Both the position numbers and the translations under genes were made by a program. Under the pieces are notes generated by a model. That model worked only from the letters and a program-made list of their open reading frames with translations, was not told the DNA's origin and made no database searches. Shown here one piece after another: positions 47,269 through 55,998 of a stretch of 64,000 nucleotides of DNA; position 1 is the stretch's first letter, and each line of letters opens with the position of its first letter. Origin of the DNA: Oryzisolibacter propanilivorax (lineage in GTDB: Bacteria > Pseudomonadota > Gammaproteobacteria > Burkholderiales > Burkholderiaceae_C); assembly GCF_900103645.1 (NCBI RefSeq), contig NZ_FNHP01000002.1, forward strand, positions 434,001 to 498,000, written 5' to 3'.

Positions 47269-48174
47269 ATGAGCGCACCCTCCGTTTCCTCCCCGGCCGC
47301 TGCGGCCCCGGCCGCCGAGGCGGTCCGCACCCCCTGGCGCGAGTTCTGGCGCAAGTTCAAGCGCCAGCACGTGGCCGTGGCCGCGCTGGTGTTCGTGCTG
47401 CTCTTGGTGCTGGTGGCCGTGCTGGCGCCGTACCTGGCGCCGTTCGACGCCGAGAACTACTTCGACTACGACCGGCTGAACGAGGGCCCTTCGGCGCTGC
47501 ACTGGTTCGGCGTCGATCCGCTGGGGCGCGACATCTTCAGCCGCATCCTGATGGGCGCGCGCATCTCGCTGGCGGCGGGCTTCTTCTCGGTGGCCATCGG
47601 CTGCCTGATCGGCACCGCGCTCGGGCTGCTGGCCGGCTACTACGAGGGCTGGTGGGACCGCATCGTGATGCGCATCTCGGACGTGCTGTTCGCCTTTCCC
47701 GGCATCCTGCTGGCGCTGGGCGTGGTGGCCATCCTGGGCTCCAGCATGACCAACGTGGTGGTCGCCGTGGCCGTGTTCAGCGTGCCGGCCTTCGCGCGGC
47801 TGGTACGCGGCAACACGCTGGTGCTCAAGCACCAGACCTACATCGAGTCGGCGCAGAGCATCGGCGCCAGCGACTGGACCATCATCACGCGCCACATCCT
47901 GCCGGGCACCATCTCGTCCATCGTCGTGTACTTCACGATGCGCGTCGGCACGTCGATCATCACCGCGGCCAGCCTGTCCTTCCTGGGCATGGGCGCGCAG
48001 CCGCCCACGCCCGAGTGGGGCGCCATGCTCAATGAAGCGCGCGCCGACATGGTGAATGCGCCGCACGTGGCGCTGTTCCCGAGCCTGGCCATCTTCCTCA
48101 CGGTGCTGGCCTTCAACCTGCTGGGCGACGGCCTGCGCGACGCGCTCGATCCGAAGATCGACCGGCAGACATGA
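47269..48174 (+). CDS. gsiD: Peptide/glutathione ABC importer permease GsiD
   Basis: A 301-residue inner-membrane permease of the DppC/OppC type. A cytoplasmic N-terminal stretch is followed by [20 protein letters not shown], the OppC-type segment [20 protein letters not shown], and the EAA loop near [21 protein letters not shown] 47269 follows a purine-rich site. The stop overlaps the P1 peptidase start by four bases. Confidence 0.96.
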   Translation: MSAPSVSSPAAAAPAAEAVRTPWREFWRKFKRQHVAVAALVFVLLLVLVAVLAPYLAPFDAENYFDYDRLNEGPSALHWFGVDPLGRDIFSRILMGARISLAAGFFSVAIGCLIGTALGLLAGYYEGWWDRIVMRISDVLFAFPGILLALGVVAILGSSMTNVVVAVAVFSVPAFARLVRGNTLVLKHQTYIESAQSIGASDWTIITRHILPGTISSIVVYFTMRVGTSIITAASLSFLGMGAQPPTPEWGAMLNEARADMVNAPHVALFPSLAIFLTVLAFNLLGDGLRDALDPKIDRQT

Positions 48175-49190
48175 GCATGCAGCCCCCCCGCATCGGCGGC
48201 CTGCCGGCCGGGCCGCGCGACGCGATCAGCGACGTGGCCGGCGTCACCGTCGGCCACCTGACGCTGGCCGAGGGCGATGTGCAGACCGGCGTCACGGTCA
48301 TCCGCCCGCATGCGCAGGATCCCTTCCGCCACAAAGTGCCCGCGGCGGCCGCCGTCATCAACGGTTTCGGCAAGAGCGTGGGCCTCACGCAGTTGGCCGA
48401 GCTGGGCCAGCTGGAGACGCCGATCGCGCTGACCAACACCTTCTCGGTGCCGGCCGTGGCGCAGGCGCAGATCGCGCAGTGCGTGCGCGCCAACCCCGAA
48501 ACCGGCCGCGCCCTGCCCACGGTGAACCCGCTGGTGCTGGAGTGCAACGACGGCTACCTGAACGACATCCAGCGCATGGCTGTCACGGCTGCGCACTACG
48601 AGGCGGCCTGTGCCTGCGCGAGCGCCGACGTGGCCCAGGGCGCAGTGGGCGCGGGGCGCGGCATGTCCAGCTTCCAGCTCAAGGGCGGCATCGGCACTGC
48701 GTCACGGCGTACGGGTGAGGGCTACACGGTGGGCGCGCTGGTGCTGGCCAACTACGGCATACAGGCCAACCTGGTCTGGGGCGGCCAGCCTCTTGGGCAG
48801 CGGCTGGCCGCGCGGCAGGGCGCCCCGGCGGCTGCCACGGAAAAGGGCTCCATCATCATGCTGCTGGCCACCGACGCGCCGCTGGACGCGCGCCAGCTCG
48901 GGCGCCTGGCGCTGCGCGCAGCGGCGGGGCTGGCGCGCACCGGCTCGGTCTACGGTCACGGCAGCGGAGACATTGCCGTGGCGTTTTCCACCGCCTACAC
49001 GCTGCCCGACCTGCCGGATGCACCCATGCCCGCCGTGGCGATGGTGCACGAGACCCGGCTGGACGCGCTGTTCCAGGCCGCCGCCGACAGCGTGGAGCAG
49101 GCCATCGTGCACGCGCTGTGGCATGCCGAGCCGGTGATGGGCCGCAGCGGCCACCATCGGCAGGCGCTGCGTCAACTCCTGAATCAATAG
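48171..49190 (+). CDS. P1-family aminopeptidase (DmpA-like)
   Basis: A 339-residue peptidase of the DmpA/BapA family. These Ntn-type enzymes cleave themselves into two chains before a Ser nucleophile; here the cleavage pair is Gly226-Ser227 in [26 protein letters not shown] and [15 protein letters not shown] are further family stretches. Members release N-terminal D- or L-residues, or beta-amino acids, from peptides. It overlaps gsiD by four bases, so it is co-expressed with the importer. The stop codon lies inside a dispersed repeat A copy. Confidence 0.93.
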   Translation: MSMQPPRIGGLPAGPRDAISDVAGVTVGHLTLAEGDVQTGVTVIRPHAQDPFRHKVPAAAAVINGFGKSVGLTQLAELGQLETPIALTNTFSVPAVAQAQIAQCVRANPETGRALPTVNPLVLECNDGYLNDIQRMAVTAAHYEAACACASADVAQGAVGAGRGMSSFQLKGGIGTASRRTGEGYTVGALVLANYGIQANLVWGGQPLGQRLAARQGAPAAATEKGSIIMLLATDAPLDARQLGRLALRAAAGLARTGSVYGHGSGDIAVAFSTAYTLPDLPDAPMPAVAMVHETRLDALFQAAADSVEQAIVHALWHAEPVMGRSGHHRQALRQLLNQ

Positions 49191-49240
49191 CTTTCAGCGC
49201 ATGTAAGACAAGGGCTGGAGGCCGATTTGACCTCTAAAAC
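49183..49240 (+). repeat. Dispersed repeat A, copy 9
   Basis: Reverse orientation: ATCAATAGCTTTCAGC, GCATGTAAGACAAGGGC, TGGAGGCCGATTTG. It begins within the last codons of the P1 peptidase gene (the TAG stop is part of AATAGC) and fills the gap to dppA. Confidence 0.85.
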
Positions 49241-49256
49241 ATCTTCGGATCTGTCC

Positions 49257-50075
49257 ATGAAAATTCTGATCTCCGTCGACATCGAGGGTGTGGCTGGCGT
49301 CTACCACGCCGAGCAGGTGCGGGCGGGCAACCCCGAATACGAGCGCGCCCGCCGCCTGATGGTTGCCGAGGCCAACGCCGCCATCGCTGGCGCCTTCGAC
49401 GGCGGCGCGCGCGAGGTCTACGTGAACGACTCGCACGGGGGCTTTCGCAACATGCCGCCGGACCTGCTCGACGAGCGCGCCCAGGTGATCCAGGGCAAGC
49501 CGCGCTACCTGGGCATGGTGGCCGGCGTGGAGCTGGGTGTGCAGGGGGTGTGCATGATCGGCTACCACTCGCGTGCCCAGGGGCGTGGCATCCTGGCGCA
49601 CACCATCAACAGCTTCGCGTTCGCGCGCATCCGCCTGAACGGGCAGGAGCTGGGCGAGATGGGCCTGTACGGGCTGCTTGCCGGCAGCTACGGCGCGCCG
49701 GTGATCGCGGCCTCGGGCGACGATGTGTTCATCGAAGAGCACCAGGCGATGTTTCCGCAGACCCGTTTTGTGCAGGTCAAGCGTGCCACGGGCTTTTCCA
49801 GCGGCATCAGCCTATCGCCGCAGCAGGCCTGCGCCGCCATCCGCGAAGGCGTGGCCCAGGCCGCATCGCAGGCCCGGGGCGTGGCGCCGCTGCGCATCCA
49901 AGGCCCAGTCACTGTCGATCTGTTGGCGCAAAGCCCGGCGCTGGCCGAGCTGTTTTGCCAGTGGCCAATGCTGGAACGCACCGACGGCGATGCGCTGCGC
50001 TTCACCGCGCCGGACGTGGAAGGCGCGGTGCGCATGCTCAACTGCCTGTCGGCGATGTCGACGATGTTGAAATGA
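49257..50075 (+). CDS. dppA: M55-family D-aminopeptidase (DppA-like)
   Basis: A 272-residue zinc D-aminopeptidase of the DppA family. Likely metal ligands are visible: Asp8 and Glu10 in ISVDIEGVAG, His60 in NDSHGG, His104 in GYHSRAQ; His115 in AHTINS is the conserved active-site His. Bacillus DppA releases D-Ala from short D-peptides, such as those from wall turnover. ATG 49257 gives the exact family N terminus. It follows the P1 peptidase gene in the same operon. Confidence 0.95.
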   Translation: MKILISVDIEGVAGVYHAEQVRAGNPEYERARRLMVAEANAAIAGAFDGGAREVYVNDSHGGFRNMPPDLLDERAQVIQGKPRYLGMVAGVELGVQGVCMIGYHSRAQGRGILAHTINSFAFARIRLNGQELGEMGLYGLLAGSYGAPVIAASGDDVFIEEHQAMFPQTRFVQVKRATGFSSGISLSPQQACAAIREGVAQAASQARGVAPLRIQGPVTVDLLAQSPALAELFCQWPMLERTDGDALRFTAPDVEGAVRMLNCLSAMSTMLK

Positions 50076-50215
50076 AGGGCATCCCCCTGAACGGCTGCGC
50101 CGCTTCCCCCCTTCTCTCGCCCTGCTGCGCAGTGCGGGAAGGGGGACAACGCTGGTGGACTGGCGAAGCCAGATACACGGCGTCTGCTGGCGTGGGTGCG
50201 CCCTTTGCGTATGCC
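50076..50215 (+). repeat. Dispersed repeat B, copy 3, between dppA and the racemase gene
   Basis: It begins directly after the dppA stop: AGGGCATCCCCCTGAACGGC, GCTTCCCCCCTTCTCTCGCC, GCGGGAAGGGGGACAACGC. CCCCCTTC and GAAGGGGG form a stem. Its 3' half is more diverged than in copies 1 and 2. Confidence 0.8.
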
Positions 50216-50244
50216 GCGGTGGTGCCGCGCGGCGGGGAGTTGAG

Positions 50245-50985
50245 ATGACACATGTTGCAAGCCGCACGGTCGGCATCCTGGCCGGCATGGGGCCGGCCGC
50301 AGGGGCGGACTTCGCCCGGTTGTTTGTCCTGGCCTGCGAGGACTGGCTGCGCACGCACGGCCATGCCGTGGTTGACCAGGCCTATCCCGCGCACTGGATG
50401 GCGCAGCTGCCCATCGCCGACCGCACGCGTGCGCTGGCCGACCCGCAGGCGCCGCAACCGCTGGCAGCCATGGCGCAAGGCCTGGCGCAGCTTGCAGGCC
50501 TGGGCGCGCATGCCGTGGCCATGCCCTGCAATACCGCGCACGCCTGGCACGCTGCCCTGCAGCGGCAGGTGCCGCAGGTCGAGCTGCTGCACATGCCTCA
50601 GGAGACGGCGGCCGAGCTGCGCCGCCGTGGTCTGGACCGCGTGGCGCTGCTGGCCACCGAGGGGAGCTACCGCATCGGCCTGTACGAGCAGGCTTTCGCC
50701 GCCCAGGGCATCGCCTGCGTGCTGCCGTGCGAAGCAGCGCGGCGGTGGTTGATGGAAGGCATCTACGACGGCGTGAAGGCCGGTGACCTGCCGCTGGCGC
50801 AGCAGCGCTTCGTGCAGGCCGGCACGCAGCTGCGCGCGCAGCACGGCGACATTCCCCTGGCCATGGCCTGCACCGAGATCCCGCTGGCGCTGCCCCAGGC
50901 GCCCGAGGCGCAGGGCTGGACGCTGGTCGACCCCACCGCCATCCTGGCCGCCAGCCTGGCGCGGCGCGCCTACGCAGGCTCCTGA
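50245..50985 (+). CDS. Aspartate/glutamate racemase family protein
   Basis: A 246-residue cofactor-independent racemase. The two catalytic Cys are present: Cys95 in AMPCNTAHAW and Cys209 in MACTEIPLAL, on either side of the pseudo-dimer. The N terminus VGILAGMGPAAGADF is the aspartate-racemase signature. It would interconvert L- and D-Asp or Glu. Placed after the peptidases, it could handle D-residues they release. ATG 50245 follows GGGGAGTTGAG. Confidence 0.92.
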   Translation: MTHVASRTVGILAGMGPAAGADFARLFVLACEDWLRTHGHAVVDQAYPAHWMAQLPIADRTRALADPQAPQPLAAMAQGLAQLAGLGAHAVAMPCNTAHAWHAALQRQVPQVELLHMPQETAAELRRRGLDRVALLATEGSYRIGLYEQAFAAQGIACVLPCEAARRWLMEGIYDGVKAGDLPLAQQRFVQAGTQLRAQHGDIPLAMACTEIPLALPQAPEAQGWTLVDPTAILAASLARRAYAGS

Positions 50986-51036
50986 TGCGCTCCTGAGCCT
51001 CTTGCGCGCGCCCGGCGCCGCAGGCATGGTGAGCGC

Positions 51037-51951
51037 ATGCGATTGCGCCACATCGAAGTCTTCCACGCCGTCATGCTCACCGGCAGCGTCAGCGCCGCGG
51101 CGCGGCTGATCAACGTCACCCAGCCTGCCGTCAGCCGCATCCTGGCCCATGCCGAGCTGCAGCTGGGTTTCGCGCTGTTCCAGCGCATGCGTGGGCGCCT
51201 GGTGCCCACGCGCGAGGCGCAGATCCTGCATCCCCATGTCGAGCAGCTGTTCGCCCAGCTGGGCGACGTGCAGCGCCTGGCGGCGCGCCTGCGCCAGGAA
51301 GAGCGCCAGGACGAACTGCGCATCCTGACGGTGTTCGCCTTGAGTTTCGAGGTGCTGCCGCGCGCGCTGCGGGCATTTCGTGCCCAGTACCCGGGTGTGG
51401 CGGTGACCATCGACGCGCTGCACTCGCCGCAGATCGTCGCCGCGCTGGTGCGCCAGGAGGCAGATCTGGGCTTTGTTTTCACTGGTGTGGCGCACCCCCT
51501 GCTGGCGCAGGAACACTTGGCAGACGGCGCCGTACTGTGCGTGGCGCCGCGCGGCCTGCTGGCGCCCGACGTGCTGTCGCGCGGCAGCGTGCAGCTGGCC
51601 GACCTGGACCAGCTGCCTTTCGTGCAGTTGGCCGCCAGCGACCCGGTCGGCACCATGGTCGACCGTGCCTGCCGTGAAGCCGGCGCGCGTCCGCAAGTCC
51701 TGTACACGGTGCAAACCTACCACGCCGCACTGGCGCTGGCCCAGCACGGCCAGGCGGCGGCGCTCATCGACGCCTGTACGGCGGCATCGGCCGACCGCGC
51801 CAAGGTTGACGTGCTGCCACTGCTGCCGCGCATCGCCGTGCCGGTGCAATCGCTGCGCCTGGTCGAGGGGCCGGGCTCGCTGTTGGCCAACGCCATGGCG
51901 CGCTGCATGCGCGAGGCGCTGGCGCAGACGCTGGCGGCGTCCGACTCCTGA
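51037..51951 (+). CDS. LysR-family transcriptional regulator
   Basis: A 304-residue regulator. The N-terminal winged HTH is MRLRHIEVFHAVMLTGSVSA and AARLINVTQPAVSRIL; the effector-binding domain covers about 92-295 (RILTVFALSFEVLPRALRAF). It follows the racemase gene by 51 bases on the same strand and converges exactly with the D-amino-acid dehydrogenase-like gene. Its target could be that oxidoreductase or the divergent SBP gene beyond it, whose shared promoter region carries long inverted repeats. Confidence 0.92.
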   Translation: MRLRHIEVFHAVMLTGSVSAAARLINVTQPAVSRILAHAELQLGFALFQRMRGRLVPTREAQILHPHVEQLFAQLGDVQRLAARLRQEERQDELRILTVFALSFEVLPRALRAFRAQYPGVAVTIDALHSPQIVAALVRQEADLGFVFTGVAHPLLAQEHLADGAVLCVAPRGLLAPDVLSRGSVQLADLDQLPFVQLAASDPVGTMVDRACREAGARPQVLYTVQTYHAALALAQHGQAAALIDACTAASADRAKVDVLPLLPRIAVPVQSLRLVEGPGSLLANAMARCMREALAQTLAASDS

Positions 51952-53163
51952 TCAGCGGGCGGCCTGCTGCGCCACCTCGGCGGCGGTGCCAAAGGCCAGG
52001 GTGAAGCCCAGGGCGCCATGTCCAGTGTTGACCAGCAGATTGCGTGGACCGCCGGCTTGCACGCCCACGATGGGCACGCCGGTGGGTGTGGCCGGGCGCA
52101 GGCCCGCCCAGGGGTGCGCGACCTGCTGCGTGTCGCTGCGCGGGAAAACGGCGCGCGTGGCCTGGCGCAGGGTGTCGATGCGTTCCGGCGGAATGTCCAG
52201 TCCATGGCCCACCAGCTCGGCCATCCCGGCCACGCGCAGCTGGTCCCCCAGGCGGGCGAAGACCACCTTGCGTGCGGCATCGGTCACGCTTACCTGGGGG
52301 GCTGAGTCGGCCTGACGGTCCACGTCGAGGGTGATGCTGTAACCCTTGAGCGGATACACCGGAAGGGACAGGCCCACGCTGCGCGCCAGCGCCGGGCTGG
52401 CGCTGCCCAGGGCCAGCACGAAGCGGTCGGCCTCGATGGCGCCCGCGCCGGTCTGCACGGCCGCCAGCCGGCCGGCGGACTGCACCAGGGCCGTGATGCG
52501 CGTGCCCAGCACGAAACGCACGCCGCGCGCTGCCAGCAGCCGGTGCAGGCCCTGGCAGACCTTCAGGCAGTCGGCCGCGCACTCGCTGGGCGTGTGGACG
52601 GCGCCGGCGATGTGCGGGCGGTAGTCAGCCAGCGCGGGCTCGATCTCCACGCAGCGCTGTGGGCTCACGGTCTGCTGCTCGCTGCCCCAGGCGCGCTGCA
52701 ACTCCAACTGGCGCCGGGCGGCCTCCAGCGCGCTGGGCGTGGCATACAGGACCAGTTTGCCGGTACGCGAGAAGTCGCACTCCAGCCGCTCGGCGACGAG
52801 CATGCGCTCGAAACCCTCGCGGCTGCGCGCAGCCAGTGCCAGCAGTTGTGCGGTGCTGCGGCGGGAGGTCTCGGTGTTGCAGGCTCGCAGGAATTGCAGC
52901 GCCCAGCGCCACTGTTGCGGGTCGAGCTGCGGGCGCAGCTTCAAAGGCGAGTCAGGCGACAGCAGCAGCTTGGGCAGCTGCGCCCAGATACCCGGGTCAG
53001 CCAGTGGCTGGACATAGCTGTAGCTCAGCTGCGCGCCGTTGCCGCCGCTGGCGCCGCTGCCGGGCTGCGCCTGGTCGACCACAGTGACGCGCAGGCCCTG
53101 GCGCTGGAGTTCGTAGGCAGTGGCCAGGCCCACGATGCCTGCGCCCATGACACACACATGCAT
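51952..53163 (-). CDS. FAD-dependent D-amino-acid dehydrogenase (DadA-like)
   Basis: A 403-residue DAO-family flavoenzyme. The FAD fold is VMGAGIVGLATAYELQRQGL (5-24), followed by VVDQAQPGSGASGGNGAQLS; near the end GLRPATPTGVPIVG and GHGALGFTLAFGTA are the typical C-terminal motifs. The E. coli relative DadA oxidises D-Ala and other D-amino acids to keto acids. Start ATG 53163. It converges with lysR with no spacer and diverges from the glutamate-type SBP gene. Confidence 0.92.
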   Translation of the reverse strand: MHVCVMGAGIVGLATAYELQRQGLRVTVVDQAQPGSGASGGNGAQLSYSYVQPLADPGIWAQLPKLLLSPDSPLKLRPQLDPQQWRWALQFLRACNTETSRRSTAQLLALAARSREGFERMLVAERLECDFSRTGKLVLYATPSALEAARRQLELQRAWGSEQQTVSPQRCVEIEPALADYRPHIAGAVHTPSECAADCLKVCQGLHRLLAARGVRFVLGTRITALVQSAGRLAAVQTGAGAIEADRFVLALGSASPALARSVGLSLPVYPLKGYSITLDVDRQADSAPQVSVTDAARKVVFARLGDQLRVAGMAELVGHGLDIPPERIDTLRQATRAVFPRSDTQQVAHPWAGLRPATPTGVPIVGVQAGGPRNLLVNTGHGALGFTLAFGTAAEVAQQAAR

Positions 53164-53219
53164 AACTGGAATGGTTGAAGCCGGTTGGCGAAAGCGGCAC
53201 TGTAGATCCGCGCACCGGT

Positions 53220-53355
53220 GCTTGAACAATGCCAAGCGCGCGCGTGGGCATGCCGGCAGGTTATGGCTTGCGGGTGTTTGTCTCCATGGCCGTGCCCTGC
53301 TCTGGGCCACATAATTTTTGGTAATGCCATCCGCCGTGAATGGCATTGTTCAAGC
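53220..53355. promoter_or_regulatory. Long-range and local inverted repeats in the dadA-like/SBP promoter region
   Basis: GCTTGAACAATGCCA (53220-53234) has its perfect 15-base inverse TGGCATTGTTCAAGC at 53341-53355, 106 bases away. A third half-site gives AATGCCAT (53323-53330) facing ATGGCATT (53340-53347) over 9 bases. The three AATGCCA half-sites lie in the 256-base gap shared by divergent genes. This looks like a regulator that binds two places and may loop the DNA. A CATAAT hexamer lies nearby at about 53310. Confidence 0.65.
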
Positions 53356-53419
53356 GAGCTGCAGCCTCTCTACAGTGCCGCTGCACCGCACCACAACCAT
53401 GAAAGAAGGAGACGACAGC

Positions 53420-54307
53420 ATGCAACCCACCACCTCTTTGGCGCTGGCCGCCGCCATCGCCGCCTGCACCCTGGCCACCGCCCACGCGGACACGCTGAAG
53501 AAGGTCGCCGACTCGGGCAAGATCACCGTGGCCTACCGCGAGTCCTCGGTGCCGTTCAGCTACTTGGCCGGTTCGGGCGGGCCGGTGGGCTTTTCGGTGG
53601 AGGTCACCAACGCCATCGTGGACGCCGTCAAGAAGCAGGTGAACAACCCCGGCCTGAAGGTGGAGATGCAGGCCGTGACCTCGCAGAACCGCATCCCGCT
53701 GCTGCAAAACGGCACCGTCGACATCGAGTGCGGCTCCACCACCAACAACGCCACGCGCGGCAAGGACGTGCAGTTCGCCATCAACTACTTCTACACCGGC
53801 ACCCGGCTGCTGGTGAAGAAGTCCTCGGGCATCAAGAACTACGCCGACCTGGCCAAAAAGAAGGTGTCCAGCACCACCGGTACCACCAACGCCCAGGTCA
53901 TCCGCAAGTACAGCCGTGACAACAATCTGGATTTCGACATCGTCATGGGCAAGGACCATGACGACGCCATGCTGCTGGTCGACGCCGGCCGGGCCGAGGC
54001 CTTCGCCATGGACGATATCCTGCTGTTCGGCTTGAAGAACAACGCCCGCAACCCGGCCGAATGGGAGGTGGTGGGCGATTCGCTGCAGGTCGAGCCCTAC
54101 GCCTGCATGATGCGCAAGGACGATCCACAGTTCCAGACCCTGGTCAATGGCGTCATTGGCGGAATGATGAAGTCGGGCGCGTTCGAGAAGCTCTACGACA
54201 AGTGGTTCCTGTCGCCCATACCGCCCAAGAATCAGGTCATCGGCCTGCCCATGAGCAAGGAACTGCGCGACAACCTCACCGCGCAAAGCGACAAGCCGGC
54301 TTCCTAA
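53420..54307 (+). CDS. Amino-acid ABC transporter substrate-binding protein (SBP_bac_3, glutamate/aspartate type), orphan
   Basis: A 295-residue periplasmic protein. The signal peptide is LALAAAIAACTLATAHA with cleavage near DTLKK. ADSGKITVAYRESSVPFSYL and IECGSTTNNATRGKDVQFAI are signatures of the GltI (glutamate/aspartate) subgroup. The ribosome-binding site AAGGAGA precedes ATG 53420. No permease or ATPase genes follow, so partners must be encoded elsewhere. The divergent DadA-like gene suggests linked control of acidic or D-amino-acid use. Confidence 0.93.
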   Translation: MQPTTSLALAAAIAACTLATAHADTLKKVADSGKITVAYRESSVPFSYLAGSGGPVGFSVEVTNAIVDAVKKQVNNPGLKVEMQAVTSQNRIPLLQNGTVDIECGSTTNNATRGKDVQFAINYFYTGTRLLVKKSSGIKNYADLAKKKVSSTTGTTNAQVIRKYSRDNNLDFDIVMGKDHDDAMLLVDAGRAEAFAMDDILLFGLKNNARNPAEWEVVGDSLQVEPYACMMRKDDPQFQTLVNGVIGGMMKSGAFEKLYDKWFLSPIPPKNQVIGLPMSKELRDNLTAQSDKPAS

Positions 54308-54371
54308 GGCCAGCCAGGGGCGTCGTTCCGCTCCACTCTCGCGCTCTTAGTCCGTGTGAACGATGAGCGCC

Positions 54372-54400
54372 CGGCCCGGCATTCACAGAATGCCGGGCCG
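54372..54400. terminator. Strong hairpin after the glutamate-type SBP gene
   Basis: A 13-base perfect stem (CGGCCCGGCATTC / GAATGCCGGGCCG) with a 3-base loop, 65 bases after the stop. There is no T-run, so if it ends transcription it needs help, or it stabilises the mRNA end. Confidence 0.65.
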
Positions 54401-54458
54401 CTTGCGGTACCGCGTAGCCAGGTTGCAGCCGCGCGAGGTCCGTACAGGAGGGGTAATC

Positions 54459-55340
54459 ATGACGAGCGAATCTTCCCGGCCCGGCGTGGCCGTCGTCACC
54501 GGTGCCAGCCGCGGTGTGGGCCGTGGTGTGGCCGAGGCGCTGGGCGCCGCCGGCATGACCGTCTACGTCACCGGGCGCAGCACTGAGCCTGGCATGGCGC
54601 ACCTCGGCGACGTGCCGCTGGCCGGCACCATCGGCGAGGCGGCGCAGGCCGTCACCGACGCCGGCGGCCAGGGCATCGCCGTGCATTGCGACCATGCCGA
54701 CGACGCGCAAGTGCAGGCGCTGTTCGAGCGCATCAGGCGCGAGCAGGGCCGCCTGGACATCCTGGTGAACAACGCGATCTGCATCGACGACAGCCTGATC
54801 GAGCCTGGTCCGTTCTGGTCCAAGCCGCTGGCGCAGGCCGACATGTTCGGCGTCGGGCTGCGCTCCAACTACGTCGCCGCGCACTGCGCAGCGCCACTGC
54901 TGCTGCAAGGCGGGCAGGGCCTGGTGGTGTTCACCTCGTCGTATGGCGCCGGCTGCTACATGCATGGCCCGGCCTACGGCGCGCAGAAGGCCGGCTGCGA
55001 CAAGATGGCCGCCGACATGGCGGTGGACTTCGGGGGCACGGGCGTGGCCGCGCTGTCGCTGTGGCTGGGCGTGCAGCGCACCGAGCGCACCCATATCGCC
55101 GCGCAGCGCACGCCGGCCTACAGCGATTTCCTCGCGCGCAGCGAGGGGCCATGCTTCGTCGGCGAGGTCATCCACGCGCTGTGGCGCGACCCGGAGCTGG
55201 CGCAGCTGTCGGGCCAGACCCTGATCGCCGCCGAGCTGGGCCAGCGCTACGGCATCCGCGACGAGGGCGGGCGCGAGCCGCCGACCTGGCGCGCCATGCT
55301 GGGCGCGCCGCGCCCGTTCCACCCCGCGCGCGTGGGTTGA
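54459..55340 (+). CDS. Short-chain dehydrogenase/reductase
   Basis: A 293-residue SDR oxidoreductase. The cofactor site is VVTGASRGVGRGVAEALG (about 13-30), the structural motif is NNAIC in place of NNAG, and the active-site residues are Ser in FTSSYGAG and YGAQK. It has a longer C-terminal part than classical 250-residue SDRs (WLGVQRTERTHIA onward). Substrate unknown. ATG 54459 follows CAGGAGGGG. It ends 10 bases before the SnoaL-like gene, forming a two-gene unit. Confidence 0.9.
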   Translation: MTSESSRPGVAVVTGASRGVGRGVAEALGAAGMTVYVTGRSTEPGMAHLGDVPLAGTIGEAAQAVTDAGGQGIAVHCDHADDAQVQALFERIRREQGRLDILVNNAICIDDSLIEPGPFWSKPLAQADMFGVGLRSNYVAAHCAAPLLLQGGQGLVVFTSSYGAGCYMHGPAYGAQKAGCDKMAADMAVDFGGTGVAALSLWLGVQRTERTHIAAQRTPAYSDFLARSEGPCFVGEVIHALWRDPELAQLSGQTLIAAELGQRYGIRDEGGREPPTWRAMLGAPRPFHPARVG

Positions 55341-55350
55341 AGGAGCTGCC

Positions 55351-55821
55351 ATGACCACCGACATCGAACAGCGCCTGGCGCGCCTGGAGGCGCTGGAGGC
55401 CATCCGCCAGCTCAAGGCCCGCTACCTGAACGCCTGCGACCTGAAGGAAGTCGAGACCATCCGCGACTGCTTCGCCACCGGCCCGGTGGAGATCGACTAC
55501 GAGGCCGTGGGCCGTTTCGAGGACCGCGACAGCTTCGTCGCGCTGTACGCGTCGCTGGCCTGCCAGCCGCGCGTGCGCGACAGCCACCACGGCGCCAACC
55601 CCGAGATCGAGCTGCTGGACGGCGGCCAGCGCGCGCGCGGGCGCTGGGCGCTGGCCTACTTCAATCTGGACACCGAGACTGGCGCCACGCGCCAGTTGGG
55701 CGTGGTGTACGACGACGAATACCGCTGCGACGGCGGTGTGTGGAAGATCGTCACCACGCGCTCGCGCATCCTCTCGGCGGTGGGCGGACAGAGCAGCCTG
55801 CCGGTCGCGGCACCGGCCTGA
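55351..55821 (+). CDS. SnoaL-like (nuclear transport factor 2 fold) protein
   Basis: A 156-residue protein of the SnoaL_4 type: an N-terminal helix pair (RLARLEALEAIRQLKARYLN), then an alpha+beta cone (VEIDYEAVGRFEDRDSFVAL, GRWALAYFNLDTE) and VWKIVTTRSRI. Such proteins act as small isomerases, hydrolases or binding proteins, often beside an SDR as here. Substrate unknown. Confidence 0.85.
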   Translation: MTTDIEQRLARLEALEAIRQLKARYLNACDLKEVETIRDCFATGPVEIDYEAVGRFEDRDSFVALYASLACQPRVRDSHHGANPEIELLDGGQRARGRWALAYFNLDTETGATRQLGVVYDDEYRCDGGVWKIVTTRSRILSAVGGQSSLPVAAPA

Positions 55822-55998
55822 GCGTTCGGCTGGCGGAGCCGGCCTGCGCACTGCGGATCTGCAGTGCGCGCAAGGCCGCAGGAAGGCCGGCAGCTGGCTG
55901 CTTCTGTCCTGGACTGGCGGGCGCCCGCCGCGCCGTGCGGTGCGTCCCGGCGCGAGGGCAATAATCGGCGCTGCTTTTTTGAACTTCGCCCGCCCGCC

